DNA of 13,109 bases from Desulfobacterales bacterium (lineage in GTDB: Bacteria; Desulfobacterota; Desulfobacteria; Desulfobacterales; ETH-SRB1): assembly GCA_030017395.1 (NCBI GenBank), contig JASEIZ010000037.1, forward strand, positions 1 through 13,109. Reading direction: 5' to 3'. Position numbers and translations under genes: made by a program. Positions 1-8,282 of this stretch are shown here, piece by piece; within the stretch, counting starts at the first letter, position 1; each line of letters starts with the position of its first letter. A model generated the notes under the pieces. The model saw only the letters and a program-made list of their open reading frames with translations, did no database searches and was not told where the DNA came from.

Positions 1-2157
1 ATTTCATCCGGAGGTGAAAACGCTCAATTTTTAGAAACCCTTATACCGGATCAGTATACAGTTTTAAAAACTGCTAATGAAATCGAAGAACTTAAGGTTA
101 AATATACCATTGAAAAAGATTTCCCTGATAAAAAAGTCATTATTTTTACATCGACCCCGCGTGAAAATCTGAAATTTGTCCGTGAATATAGTGAAACCTG
201 CGGATGTATTGAAATTAAGTACCTGCATAATTATGTAAAAGAAAAAGTCCACAGCAAGCTTGGCCTAAACCTTCAACTGGCTGCTGATGAAGTTGTGACT
301 GCCGCAAAAATCAGCGTCGGAAAAAGCGCAGATTACTGGATTGATATTGTGCATAAGGGCGGTGACAGAATTTTTGATATCGGAAATGAGATATTGCCGT
401 TTCTGCATGATCCTGAAGGTTACTGTAAAAAGCTCGACAAACAGGTTAAAAAAGAATTTTTTTCACGTTTAAACCAGTGGCTTGAAAGAGAAAATATTGG
501 ACAGCCGCCAGCAACTCTGGCAAAAGCGGCAGCAAAAAAAATCCTCGGATCGCTTGTGTCCGACAAAGGCGAAATGCGATTTAAAGAAGTTTATAAAAGC
601 TGGGCGGATTCCAAAAAATATGAAAACTCGCTTAAACAGTTTGTCGAAGAGGAAACAATTCCATTTGATATAGACATCTGGGCTGTTGATATCTCTCACC
701 CGTTTGTAAAAATTGATAAATCCTGGCTAATTGAAATCGCCAAGCATCTTGATAATAAGGAATTTATAAAAAAGAAACTTGAAATAATCAAAAAAAGGGC
801 GGCAGACACCACCAGTCAGAAATTAGGTCCGACATTATGGAATGACGTTTTATGTATTCTTAAGTTTGATACTTCTCAGATAAACGGACTCAGTACGCTT
901 GATGATACAGTCAGATATTACACAAACACTTTCTACAGACTGGATGCCGCAGTCAGACGGCTTTATTCTGACTTCTTAAACGAAAATGAGATTATTCAGC
1001 CCTTCCAGGAATATTATAACCGGATATTGATTCAGTTGCTTGATAAATGGTTTGCCTGTTTCAAAAATTACAAAGAAAGTCAGTCGGGGCTTCTTGATGA
1101 GCTGATATCCTCCCAAAAAAAATGTGCGGTAATTGTCGGGGACGGTATTTCATATGATATCGCCCGTGACGTTTCTGAAAAAATAAAGACCCGCTATAAG
1201 GTGGATGATGGTTACAGGTTAGCGGACTTTCCATCAACAACTGAACATAACATGACCCGGATATATATGGGGTCTGCAAAAATTGAACCTGTCCAGAAAA
1301 AAAGAGAGCAGTGCCTTATTGAAAAATATGGCGATGACATTAGGTTCGCCAAACTTGAAGAAGTCTCTTACACATCAGAACCTTCGCAGTTTTTGATCTG
1401 CACACATAAGGATATTGACAGTATTGCTGAAAAGATGCAGCAGGGCGCACTCAAATTTATTTCACAGATGGTGGATGAACTGGCTGAAAAAATAGAACAG
1501 TTGATGAAATGCGGATATCAGAAGGTTTATCTGACATCTGATCATGGGTTTGTCCTGACCGGAAAGCTTGCTGAATCAGGCAAGGTTGAATTTGATTTTA
1601 AAGGCGCTGTTGAGAAAAACGAACGCTATGTGAGGGCTGCCAAGAAACAAGATGCCTCTGCCTGGTTAGTTGAAATTGATCAAAAAAGCGACGGATACGA
1701 GCACGTTTATTTTCATAAAAGCAATAATCCATTTAAAACACCGGGTCTGTATGGATATTCGCATGGGGGCATATCCCCTCAGGAACTGGTTGTGCCGTTT
1801 ATTTGTATTGAACGTAAAAGCGCAGATATTAAAAAACTTGATGTTGTTATTGCTAATAAAGAAAATTTGCAGGCGGTTGTCGGAGATATATTTGAAATAT
1901 CACTTAAGGCGGGGATCAGTAAAGAAGGGCTGTTTTCAATGCAACGAAAAGTGGAAATCCTTTTTTTATCAAGCGGAAAACAGGTCAACAAAAGTGATAT
2001 TATTTCGTTAAAGCCGGAAGAAGTTGTAAAAAAAGAATACAACTTTGACGGCAGAAATGAATTGGATGCAATTCTTATTGATGCTGAAACAAAAGAAACA
2101 ATAGACAGAGCCGCCATTAAACAGAAAACTATTCGGGATACAGGCGGACTCTTATAA
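1..2157 (+). CDS. pglZ: BREX phosphatase-domain protein PglZ, 5' end outside window
   Basis: The frame is open from base 1 (718 residues visible), so the true start lies upstream; the first in-window ATG/GTG-type start, near 295, is not the real one. PglZ is a core BREX protein of the alkaline-phosphatase superfamily, needed for the phage defence and host methylation of BREX; its enzymatic target is not firmly established. Visible signatures are VGDGISYD (about nt 1135-1158, metal-site Asp and surroundings), FPSTTEHNM (about nt 1228-1254, probable nucleophile Thr/Ser region), LTSDHGFV (about nt 1531-1554, metal-binding DHG) and YSHGGISPQELVVPF (about nt 1753-1797, the hallmark HGG-x-S-P-x-E strand). 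About 120 residues follow, probably a beta-rich C-terminal domain. brxL follows after 23 bp in the same direction, which confirms the BREX assignment. The sequence looks more like the type 4 PglZ than the roughly 840-residue type 1 form, but I hold that loosely. Confidence 0.9.
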   Translation: MSSGGENAQFLETLIPDQYTVLKTANEIEELKVKYTIEKDFPDKKVIIFTSTPRENLKFVREYSETCGCIEIKYLHNYVKEKVHSKLGLNLQLAADEVVTAAKISVGKSADYWIDIVHKGGDRIFDIGNEILPFLHDPEGYCKKLDKQVKKEFFSRLNQWLERENIGQPPATLAKAAAKKILGSLVSDKGEMRFKEVYKSWADSKKYENSLKQFVEEETIPFDIDIWAVDISHPFVKIDKSWLIEIAKHLDNKEFIKKKLEIIKKRAADTTSQKLGPTLWNDVLCILKFDTSQINGLSTLDDTVRYYTNTFYRLDAAVRRLYSDFLNENEIIQPFQEYYNRILIQLLDKWFACFKNYKESQSGLLDELISSQKKCAVIVGDGISYDIARDVSEKIKTRYKVDDGYRLADFPSTTEHNMTRIYMGSAKIEPVQKKREQCLIEKYGDDIRFAKLEEVSYTSEPSQFLICTHKDIDSIAEKMQQGALKFISQMVDELAEKIEQLMKCGYQKVYLTSDHGFVLTGKLAESGKVEFDFKGAVEKNERYVRAAKKQDASAWLVEIDQKSDGYEHVYFHKSNNPFKTPGLYGYSHGGISPQELVVPFICIERKSADIKKLDVVIANKENLQAVVGDIFEISLKAGISKEGLFSMQRKVEILFLSSGKQVNKSDIISLKPEEVVKKEYNFDGRNELDAILIDAETKETIDRAAIKQKTIRDTGGLL

Positions 2158-2180
2158 AAAAAGAAACTTAGGGGTTTAAC

Positions 2181-4235
2181 ATGGCAATCATACTTGATGC
2201 ACTCGATGAAAAGCTTCTGGAATATTACAGGGGATATGTCGTTAAAAAGGATCTCGTTCAGATTTTAAAAGTCGGCCAGAATGTACCGGTGTTTGTCCTT
2301 GAATATCTTATTGCCAATTCATGTTCAACCCGTGATGAAGAAACAATAAAAAAAGGCATGGAAAACGTCAAGGCAGTGCTGAGAGACCATTACGTAAATC
2401 CCGAAGAAAGCGATTTGATCCATTCAAAAATAAGAGATAGGGGCACTTTCAAAATTATTGATAAAGTGAGTGTGCGGCTTGATTCAAAAAAGGATAAATA
2501 CTGGGCTCATTTGTTAAACAGCAACATCAAAAATGCCAATATCAACGATTCTCTGGTCAGCGAGCATGACAAGCTTCTTCTGGGCGGTATCTGGTCAATC
2601 ATCGATATGGAATATGATCCGGAAATTAAATTCGGAAGTACAATTTATCCGTTTGTGGTTCAGGCCATCAAACCGATTCAGTTATCAACATTTGATAATA
2701 GTAAATTTATATGTAACAGAAAACAATTTTCAAAAAAAGCGTGGATAGATGTTTTACTCAGAAGTTGCGGGATTGAACCCTCTTCTGAAGGCATGACGGA
2801 TAGACTCAAGATGCTTTTGGTTTCAAGATTGATCCCTCTGGTTGAAGCCAATTTCAACTTCATCGAACTGGGACCACGCTCAACCGGAAAATCCTATGTC
2901 TTTAAAGAACTGACGCCTTATTCAATATTGATTTCCGGAGGACAGGGAACGGTGCCGCAGTTATTTGTTCACGGCACGACAGGCAAAGTCGGCGCAGTGG
3001 GTCAATGGGATGCCGTTACCTTTGATGAGGCCACGGATAAACTGTTTAAAGACAGGGATGCTGTTCCGCTCATGAAAGATTATATGGAATCCGGATCTTT
3101 TTCCAGAGCCGGCGCCGGAGGTGAAATTTCCGGAAGTGCATCCATTGTTTTCAATGGAAATATTAATCAGCCGGTTGAAACAGTGCTTCAAAATTCACAT
3201 CTTTTCAGCCCTCTTGCAGATGAAGTGAACAATGACACCGCTTTTCTTGATCGAATCCATTTCTATCTGCCAGGCTGGGAAATAATAAAATTTGCGCCAA
3301 AACATTTTACAAAAAACTTTGGTTTCAGCACGGATTATTTTTCTGAATGCATGAAAGCTCAGAGGAAATTGAATTTTACGGACGCGATTGAAGACTTTTT
3401 TGCTTTGGGCGCTCATCTCAGGCAGCGCGATACAAAACCTGTTAAAAAAACAGTATCGGGTTTAATAAAACTTATTCATCCGGACGGCAAGTTCTCCAAA
3501 GAGGATGTTAAGGAATACCTGATTATTGCCCTTGAAATGCGCAGACGGGTAAAAGAACAATTAAAGCGAATCGGCGGGATGGAATTTTGGGATACCAATT
3601 TTTCATTCATTGACAAAGACACTCAGGAAGAATTCTTTGTTTCTTTGCCAGAAGAAAGGGGATCACGACTGATTGAAAATTCACCGATTCCACCGGGGGT
3701 CTGTTATACGGCAACCAGTGACGGGGACAGCCTTGCCTTGGTTCGCATTGAGATTGCCATTATTTCCGGATCAGGGAAGCTTAATATTTCCGGTATCACC
3801 AGTACACCGGTAAAAGAAAATGTAAAAAACACCTATCAATATATCAAAGCAAATGAAAAAAACCTGTTAAGCGAACAACATGCTTTGAAAAATTATGATA
3901 TTTCAGTCCAGATAACAAATTTACTGGGGGCCAATATTACATCCGGAATAGGCGGAGCCGTATACGTTGCAATTTTGTCTGCGATTTATAAAAAAAATCT
4001 CAAACCCGGCTTGGGAGTGCTTGGCAATATTTCAATCGGCGGGGCCATTGAAAAAGCAATCAATTTTGTCGATAAGGTTTCCATGCTTTCTGAAAATGGC
4101 GCCAAAAATGTCGTTGTCCCAATGGATAACCTAAATGAGCTCCAAGATATTCCACAATCAGTCCTTGGCAATACTGATGTACCTTTCTATTCAAATTGCC
4201 AGATGTTGATGCAAAAAGGGATTCTCAGTGAATAG
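2181..4235 (+). CDS. brxL: BREX AAA+ / Lon-related protein BrxL
   Basis: BrxL is the Lon-related ATPase of BREX types 1 and 4. In characterised homologues it binds DNA and is needed for blocking phage more than for host methylation. The protein has 684 residues, the usual size of the long BrxL family. The N-terminus (about 10-150) carries the conserved block RGYVVKKDLVQILKVG...VPVFVLEYL. A Walker A motif GPRSTGKS sits at 231-238 and a Walker B-like VTFDEA at 279-284. The C-terminal Lon-like domain (about 500-684) has TSGIGGA with candidate Ser588 and GGAIEK with candidate Lys625, the places of the Lon Ser/Lys dyad; whether it is proteolytic is unknown. The start is supported by AGGGG 8 bases before the ATG. 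It follows pglZ by 23 bp, so the two are surely co-transcribed, and it is the last gene of the operon here. No frameshift or missing motif was seen. Confidence 0.93.
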   Translation: MAIILDALDEKLLEYYRGYVVKKDLVQILKVGQNVPVFVLEYLIANSCSTRDEETIKKGMENVKAVLRDHYVNPEESDLIHSKIRDRGTFKIIDKVSVRLDSKKDKYWAHLLNSNIKNANINDSLVSEHDKLLLGGIWSIIDMEYDPEIKFGSTIYPFVVQAIKPIQLSTFDNSKFICNRKQFSKKAWIDVLLRSCGIEPSSEGMTDRLKMLLVSRLIPLVEANFNFIELGPRSTGKSYVFKELTPYSILISGGQGTVPQLFVHGTTGKVGAVGQWDAVTFDEATDKLFKDRDAVPLMKDYMESGSFSRAGAGGEISGSASIVFNGNINQPVETVLQNSHLFSPLADEVNNDTAFLDRIHFYLPGWEIIKFAPKHFTKNFGFSTDYFSECMKAQRKLNFTDAIEDFFALGAHLRQRDTKPVKKTVSGLIKLIHPDGKFSKEDVKEYLIIALEMRRRVKEQLKRIGGMEFWDTNFSFIDKDTQEEFFVSLPEERGSRLIENSPIPPGVCYTATSDGDSLALVRIEIAIISGSGKLNISGITSTPVKENVKNTYQYIKANEKNLLSEQHALKNYDISVQITNLLGANITSGIGGAVYVAILSAIYKKNLKPGLGVLGNISIGGAIEKAINFVDKVSMLSENGAKNVVVPMDNLNELQDIPQSVLGNTDVPFYSNCQMLMQKGILSE

Positions 4236-4441
4236 GCCGAATATGGGATGTCCAGAGAGCACCGGTTAAAACCGGAAAGGTGTAGTGAATGAAAGAGTTA
4301 TACAGTGACCTAATGAGGTTTTATATCTCATTTGTTTTGACAATATGAATTACCTTCTAAATTTGCCTGAAATGTTGATGGCAACGACCAAATTTAAATC
4401 CAAATGATTTTCGTGGCTCATTTAGGGTAGGAGTTTTTTTA
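4236..4441. other. Structured intergenic region between brxL and the binding-protein gene
   Basis: This 206-bp gap holds two inverted repeats. A tight hairpin is CCGGT-TAAA-ACCGG at 4262-4275. The second is AATGAG (4312-4317) with CTCATT (4327-4332), followed by TGTTTT, which could be a weak terminator for brxL. A TTGACA box lies at 4337-4342, with only a poor -10 candidate (TAAATT, 4358-4363, spacing 15). A GTAGGAG ribosome binding site at 4428-4434 precedes the next gene. I do not recognise a known riboswitch or intron here, and the leader as a whole remains unassigned. Confidence 0.4.
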
Positions 4442-5338
4442 ATGTTGGTTTGGCCGGAGGAAAAGGTATCTCCTGATAGAGGAGATATACCAAAATGGTG
4501 TCACGCAGGATCAAACCTGTGTCTGGATTTCCATGGTGATCCATTAAGAGCAAAGCTGGTGGTTTTTTCTGATGGAAATCATCATATGGCCTTGATGGAA
4601 ACGTTGCAGCGTTTTTATAAAAATAATCCTGAAGCTGAACAGGTTTTTTATGCGACAACCCCACCAGGCCCGGTTCTAAAATTACTGAAACATGGGAGCC
4701 TGCAGATAGGCAATTTTGTTTTATCAGCCAAGCCCCATGTTTTTATCAGTCCGCCTTCTGTACTCGACAATTTGGTCAATCAAGGATACATGCAACAGCA
4801 CATACCATTTATGCAAAATCGAGGAAGTGTATTACTGATAAAAAAGGGGAATCCCAAAAACATCTCGGGTATTGCCGACTTGGCGCGAACAAATGTCAGA
4901 CTGTTTCTATCAAATCCCAAAACTGAAGCTATGAGCTACAAAGGATATGTTGATACCCTGAAAGGCATAGCAGCCAGGGAAGACGTTGATTTATCTTTTC
5001 TTTCAGATGAACTTTCAGGCACAAAAGTTGAGTATGGTAAACTTATTCACCACAGGGAGGCACCTCAGGCCATAATGGATGGCAGCGCCGACGTCGCTAT
5101 TATTTACTATCATCTGGCGTTGCGTTATACGCGTATTTTCCCAGCGCTGTTTGAAATTGTTCCCATAGGGGGAACCGCTGAAAATCCTCAGCCGGTTCCA
5201 GAGAATGTTATTAGCCTGATTCATGCCGGAATAATTGGTGATGGGGGTCAATGGGGGGCACAATTTCTCCGTTTTCTCTCATCAAAACTTATAACTGAAA
5301 TTTATTCACATCATGGGTTATTACGTGCCAAACTATAA
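4442..5338 (+). CDS. Solute-binding-protein-fold protein (ModA-like, type 2 PBP), no signal peptide
   Basis: A 298-residue protein. Residues from about 38 to the end read as a type 2 periplasmic binding protein of the molybdate/tungstate-like branch: LVVFSDGNHHMALMETLQ opens the first lobe, then HVFISPPSVLDNLVNQG, then VLLIKKGNPKNISGIADL with RLFLSNPKTE at the hinge and second lobe, and IMDGSADVAIIYY near the end. The N-terminus (WPEEK...PDRGDIPKWCHAGSNLCLDFHGDP) is hydrophilic and has neither a signal peptide nor a lipobox, so the protein looks cytoplasmic or is exported another way. No ABC permease or ATPase gene adjoins it. The start is supported by TAGGAG 8-13 bases upstream. It stands alone between the BREX operon and a convergent - strand gene. 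Ligand and role are unknown; it could be a sensor or an enzyme-like relative rather than a transporter part. Confidence 0.75.
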   Translation: MLVWPEEKVSPDRGDIPKWCHAGSNLCLDFHGDPLRAKLVVFSDGNHHMALMETLQRFYKNNPEAEQVFYATTPPGPVLKLLKHGSLQIGNFVLSAKPHVFISPPSVLDNLVNQGYMQQHIPFMQNRGSVLLIKKGNPKNISGIADLARTNVRLFLSNPKTEAMSYKGYVDTLKGIAAREDVDLSFLSDELSGTKVEYGKLIHHREAPQAIMDGSADVAIIYYHLALRYTRIFPALFEIVPIGGTAENPQPVPENVISLIHAGIIGDGGQWGAQFLRFLSSKLITEIYSHHGLLRAKL

Positions 5339-5435
5339 AACCTTTCGCAGATCTTGCCGTATGGCTTGACACCGTTTTGCACACAACCTGCCGTGAGTTT
5401 ATCTGTAATCCTCAACCGAAAATTCTTTGATAGCC

Positions 5436-5816
5436 TTATCTCTTCGTGATAATGCCTGGACATTCTTTGATTACTTGGTCCTTGTGTTCCTTAAAATGCT
5501 CCCAGAATGGATATTGACGACATTGAAATGGTCTAACCGGATAAATTGAACATTGCTTTTTGGAACATTCAAAAAAGACACATTCGAAACCCTGTTCGGT
5601 AAGACGTTCTTTGATAGAGAATCTATTGCCGATACGGTTAAGATATGTCTCTATATAATCAATTGTATTTGTTTGTAAAAAGGAACAGATTTGAAGAATC
5701 TCATTTTGGCTTACCCAAATATTTCCGGATTTGCCACAGCAGCAGTAGCCGGGGCAGCCTTCACATGCACTGGAATCAAAGCTGAAATCAAAGCCGGCTT
5801 TTTGTATAATGCTCAT
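5436..5816 (-). CDS. YkgJ-type cysteine-cluster (zinc/iron-chelating) protein
   Basis: This 126-residue protein is rich in conserved cysteines: ACEGCPGYCCCG (Cys18, 21, 25, 26, 27), then Cys79, Cys84, Cys89, Cys99 and Cys119. The segment CSIYPVRPFQCRQYPFW matches the signature C-x2-Y-x2-RP-x2-CR-x-[FY]PF of the putative zinc/iron-chelating CxxCxxCC family (YkgJ, the family that includes Fli1-like proteins). Members probably bind a metal or an iron-sulfur cluster; no precise biochemical role is agreed. I chose the ATG at 5816 because it places the conserved GFDFSFD block near the N-terminus. A TTG at 5849 would add 11 residues, and neither start has a clear ribosome binding site. It converges with the binding-protein gene (97-bp gap) and lies downstream of the decayed phosphodiesterase on the same strand. 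Confidence 0.8.
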   Translation of the reverse strand: MSIIQKAGFDFSFDSSACEGCPGYCCCGKSGNIWVSQNEILQICSFLQTNTIDYIETYLNRIGNRFSIKERLTEQGFECVFFECSKKQCSIYPVRPFQCRQYPFWEHFKEHKDQVIKECPGIITKR

Positions 5817-5933
5817 GAGTATATTGGTTTTTCTTCTTTTTAATAACAACAGCCTTGCTAAACCTTAAGCATGGAGTCTCACAAAGATTCAGGCCCGACT
5901 TTTGAGCTGAAATCAGAATCTTTTGGAAGCGCT

Positions 5934-6704
5934 TTATTGATAGCCACCAGGATGCTTCTGTTTTGAAAGTTCTGTGTCTGACAATGCTTTCATAATCTTA
6001 TCCGGGAAATTGCTGACAACCCCGTCTATCCCTAATTCCCTTAACAGTGGCAACTCATCTGCTTCATCAACAGTCCAAACTATAATTCCACAACCTTCCG
6101 AGCGAGCTTCCTGTATTTGTTGCTCGTCCAATGAGTCGATGTTCAACCCGAGATAATTGCATTGAGAATCGCGAACAATATTTTTATGGAAACTGGCACA
6201 CCATCTATAAGAGCTATTGTTTTAACTGTGGGATCTATCTGTTTTGCCTTTAAAATGCTTCGGTGATAAAATGAACCGACGAAACAACGAGAAGTATCAA
6301 AATATTTGCATAGTGTTTTTAGCATAACGGATTGAAGCTCCCCGCCGCAAGCAGCGGGGAATGCGCTCGCTGTTCAGTTCAATGCCGGCGCTCTTTATTT
6401 CAACATAGAGCCCTACATTACTTTTTGCGACCAAATCGCAAACTTCTTCAAAGCCTGGAATCTTATGTTTATTAAAAATATTTGCTTTTTCTTTTAATTC
6501 GAGAAAGGTGTAGTCTTGAACATATCCATGCAGCCCTGTCAAGCGGCGCATGGTCCTGTCGTGAAAAACAACAAGTCGCCCGTCCTTGGTGGACTGTACA
6601 TCTATCTCTATATAGTCCACCCCCATTGCTATTGCGTAACTTATAGACTCAATTGTATTTTCGGGTGCGTGTCCTGCTGCACCTCTGTAGCCTATAATCA
6701 ACAT
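5934..6704 (-). pseudogene. Glycerophosphodiester phosphodiesterase (GDPD) pseudogene, two frameshifts
   Basis: Three consecutive - strand frames together make one GDPD of about 245 residues. Frame 1 (6704 to about 6365) has IGYRGAAGHAPENTIES, DYIEIDVQSTKDGRLVVFHD and VGLYVEIKSAGIELNSE. Frame 2 (about 6333 to 6195) has SVMLKTLCKYF...CFVGSFYHRSILKAKQIDP and IALIDGVPV. Frame 3 (about 6190 to 5934) has FHKNIVRDSQCNYLGLNIDSLDEQQ, GIIVWTVDEADEL and GIDGVVSNFPDKI. The first break coincides with a 31-bp palindrome (6334-6364). The second sits at a T run (AAA on +, 6190-6192) where restoring one T rejoins the reading frame. The first catalytic His of the HRG motif is Tyr6 here. The gene lies 97 bp downstream of mpl on the same strand. 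It is almost surely non-functional unless the second break is a sequencing error, and even then the first remains. Confidence 0.85.
6334..6364. repeat. GC-rich palindromic insert inside the GDPD gene
   Basis: The sequence forms an imperfect hairpin with arms TCCCCGC (6339-6345) and GCGGGGA (6354-6360), extended inward by two more pairs. Its GC content is much above the flanks. Its 31-nt length equals 1 modulo 3, which is exactly the shift between the two GDPD frames on either side. It therefore looks like an inserted small palindromic element (REP or MITE class). Exact borders are inferred from the restored protein reading. Confidence 0.55.
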
Positions 6705-6801
6705 GGATAATTATATTCCCCAGCCACAACTTGCGTTTGCAAAGGGTATCGATTAAATTTTGTCCGGTAAGAATCTTTATTTTAGGATAGGCGAATTCAT
6801 T

Positions 6802-8235
6802 TCATAACGCCTTTAACATCCTGTCGTGTATATTATCAAAACCGCCGTTTGACATTATCAGAACAACATCGCCCGGTCTTGCTTCTTTAGTCAGAAAATC
6901 AACAATCGATTCCGTGTCCGGGAAATAATGTGCAACCTTCCCGCTATTATTCAGGTCATCTACAAGTTTTTCAGAAGAAAAACGTTCGTCAACCGGTATT
7001 TTTTTAAGCAGAGGCGGCTTGCGGATACATATCAAGTCAGCCTCGTTAAATGAAAGCGGATAGATATTCTGGAATACCTTGCGCATACTTGAATTTGTTC
7101 GAGGCTCAAAAACAGCAATAAGCCGACCATCAGGATAAAACGGTTTAACCGCCCTTATCGTTTCTCTCACCGCAGTAGGATGATGTGCAAAATCATCAAT
7201 TACGGTAATATTTCTTTTTTTCCCGCGGACTTCCTGGCGTCTCTTGATTCCTTTAAATGTTTCAAGCGCATCTGAAATAATGCCGGCCGGTATGTTCAAA
7301 GAATCGGCTATTGCTATTGCCGACAATGTGTTCAGCAGGTTGTGCTCTCCAACAAGCCTGGTTTTAAAAATGCCGAAAGTTACACCTTGTTTTAAAACCT
7401 CAAAAATAGTCAGGGGCGGCTCAATGGAAACAGAGCCAAGTCGCCAGTATGAGCCGGAATCCTTGCCATATTTTTCAACAATGCATTTTTTGCCTTTGAT
7501 CAGATCGGAAATATTGTCATCCCGGTCAAAAACGTATAATTTCCCTTTGTCAGAAATATTGGACATAAAAGAATCAAAGGCATGCCTGACCTGGCTGATA
7601 TCTTTAAATATATCGGCATGATCAAACTCAACGCTTGTAAGTACGGCCATGAAAGGATCGTAATGTAAAAATTTCGGCCCCTTATCGAAAAATGCGGTGT
7701 CGTACTCATCTCCCTCGATTACAACAAACTCTCCATTGCCGAGGCGATAATTGCTGCTGAAATTTTTCAAAATTCCGCCGATAATAAAGGAGGGATCAAA
7801 ACCTGCTTTATAAAGGATCCAGGAAATGATAGAAGAAGTAGTTGTTTTGCCGTGAGTGCCCGCAACAACTATCTTCTTTTTGTTGTCTGCGATAAACCTG
7901 TTGACTGCCTGGGGCATGGAGCAGAAATTAAGCCCCATGTTTTGCATTTTAAGAACCTCTGGATTCTGCTTTGTTACGGCATTTCCGACAACAACAAGGT
8001 CGGGGTTATATGAAATATTGTCTTCATTAAAACCTTCGGCAACTTTTATGCGCCTACTGGAAAGAAAATCACTCATAGGAGGATATATTTTCTGGTCCGA
8101 ACCTGTTACTTCAAAGCCAAGGTCCTTTAACATGCAGGCAAGCGCGCCCATGCCCGTGCCGCATATAGCTATAAGATGTATTTTTTTTACATTGCCTGGA
8201 ATTATGTTTTTTCTTAAATCCATTGTTGTAACCAT
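6802..8235 (-). CDS. mpl: UDP-N-acetylmuramate:L-Ala-gamma-D-Glu-meso-DAP ligase (murein tripeptide ligase)
   Basis: Mpl recycles the murein tripeptide L-Ala-gamma-D-Glu-meso-DAP by ligating it to UDP-N-acetylmuramate with ATP in the cytoplasm, returning wall fragments to peptidoglycan synthesis. At 477 residues it is slightly longer than E. coli Mpl. The N-terminal UDP-binding domain starts with KKIHLIAICGTGMGALA (18-34). The ATP loop is GTHGKTTT (126-133), followed by EGDEYD (174-179) and SVEFDHADIF (201-210) of the central Mur ligase domain. The third domain carries DDFAHHPTAVRETI. The pattern SDQKIYPPMS after the first fold and the EGDEYDTAFFDKGPKF block separate Mpl from MurC. The start is unclear: ATG at 8235 or, four codons on, ATG at 8223; neither has a good ribosome binding site. 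A near-perfect hairpin lies just upstream. No murein genes adjoin it. Confidence 0.93.
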   Translation of the reverse strand: MVTTMDLRKNIIPGNVKKIHLIAICGTGMGALACMLKDLGFEVTGSDQKIYPPMSDFLSSRRIKVAEGFNEDNISYNPDLVVVGNAVTKQNPEVLKMQNMGLNFCSMPQAVNRFIADNKKKIVVAGTHGKTTTSSIISWILYKAGFDPSFIIGGILKNFSSNYRLGNGEFVVIEGDEYDTAFFDKGPKFLHYDPFMAVLTSVEFDHADIFKDISQVRHAFDSFMSNISDKGKLYVFDRDDNISDLIKGKKCIVEKYGKDSGSYWRLGSVSIEPPLTIFEVLKQGVTFGIFKTRLVGEHNLLNTLSAIAIADSLNIPAGIISDALETFKGIKRRQEVRGKKRNITVIDDFAHHPTAVRETIRAVKPFYPDGRLIAVFEPRTNSSMRKVFQNIYPLSFNEADLICIRKPPLLKKIPVDERFSSEKLVDDLNNSGKVAHYFPDTESIVDFLTKEARPGDVVLIMSNGGFDNIHDRMLKAL

Positions 8236-8248
8236 TCCGCTACAGATT

Positions 8249-8282
8249 GAAGATTCTCTGCAGTTTGCTGCAGGGAATCTTC
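8249..8282. repeat. Near-perfect inverted repeat just upstream of mpl
   Basis: Arms GAAGATTCTCTGCAG (8249-8263) and CTGCAGGGAATCTTC (8268-8282) match at 14 of 15 positions around a 4-base loop. There is no T run on either strand, so it is not a simple terminator. It begins 14 bp before the mpl start and would lie in its mRNA leader or be an operator. Confidence 0.7.

Noticed and set aside
4236..4330. Group II intron end or molybdenum-cofactor riboswitch
   Set aside because: I looked for the intron GTGYG start, domain V and the riboswitch consensus boxes and found none.
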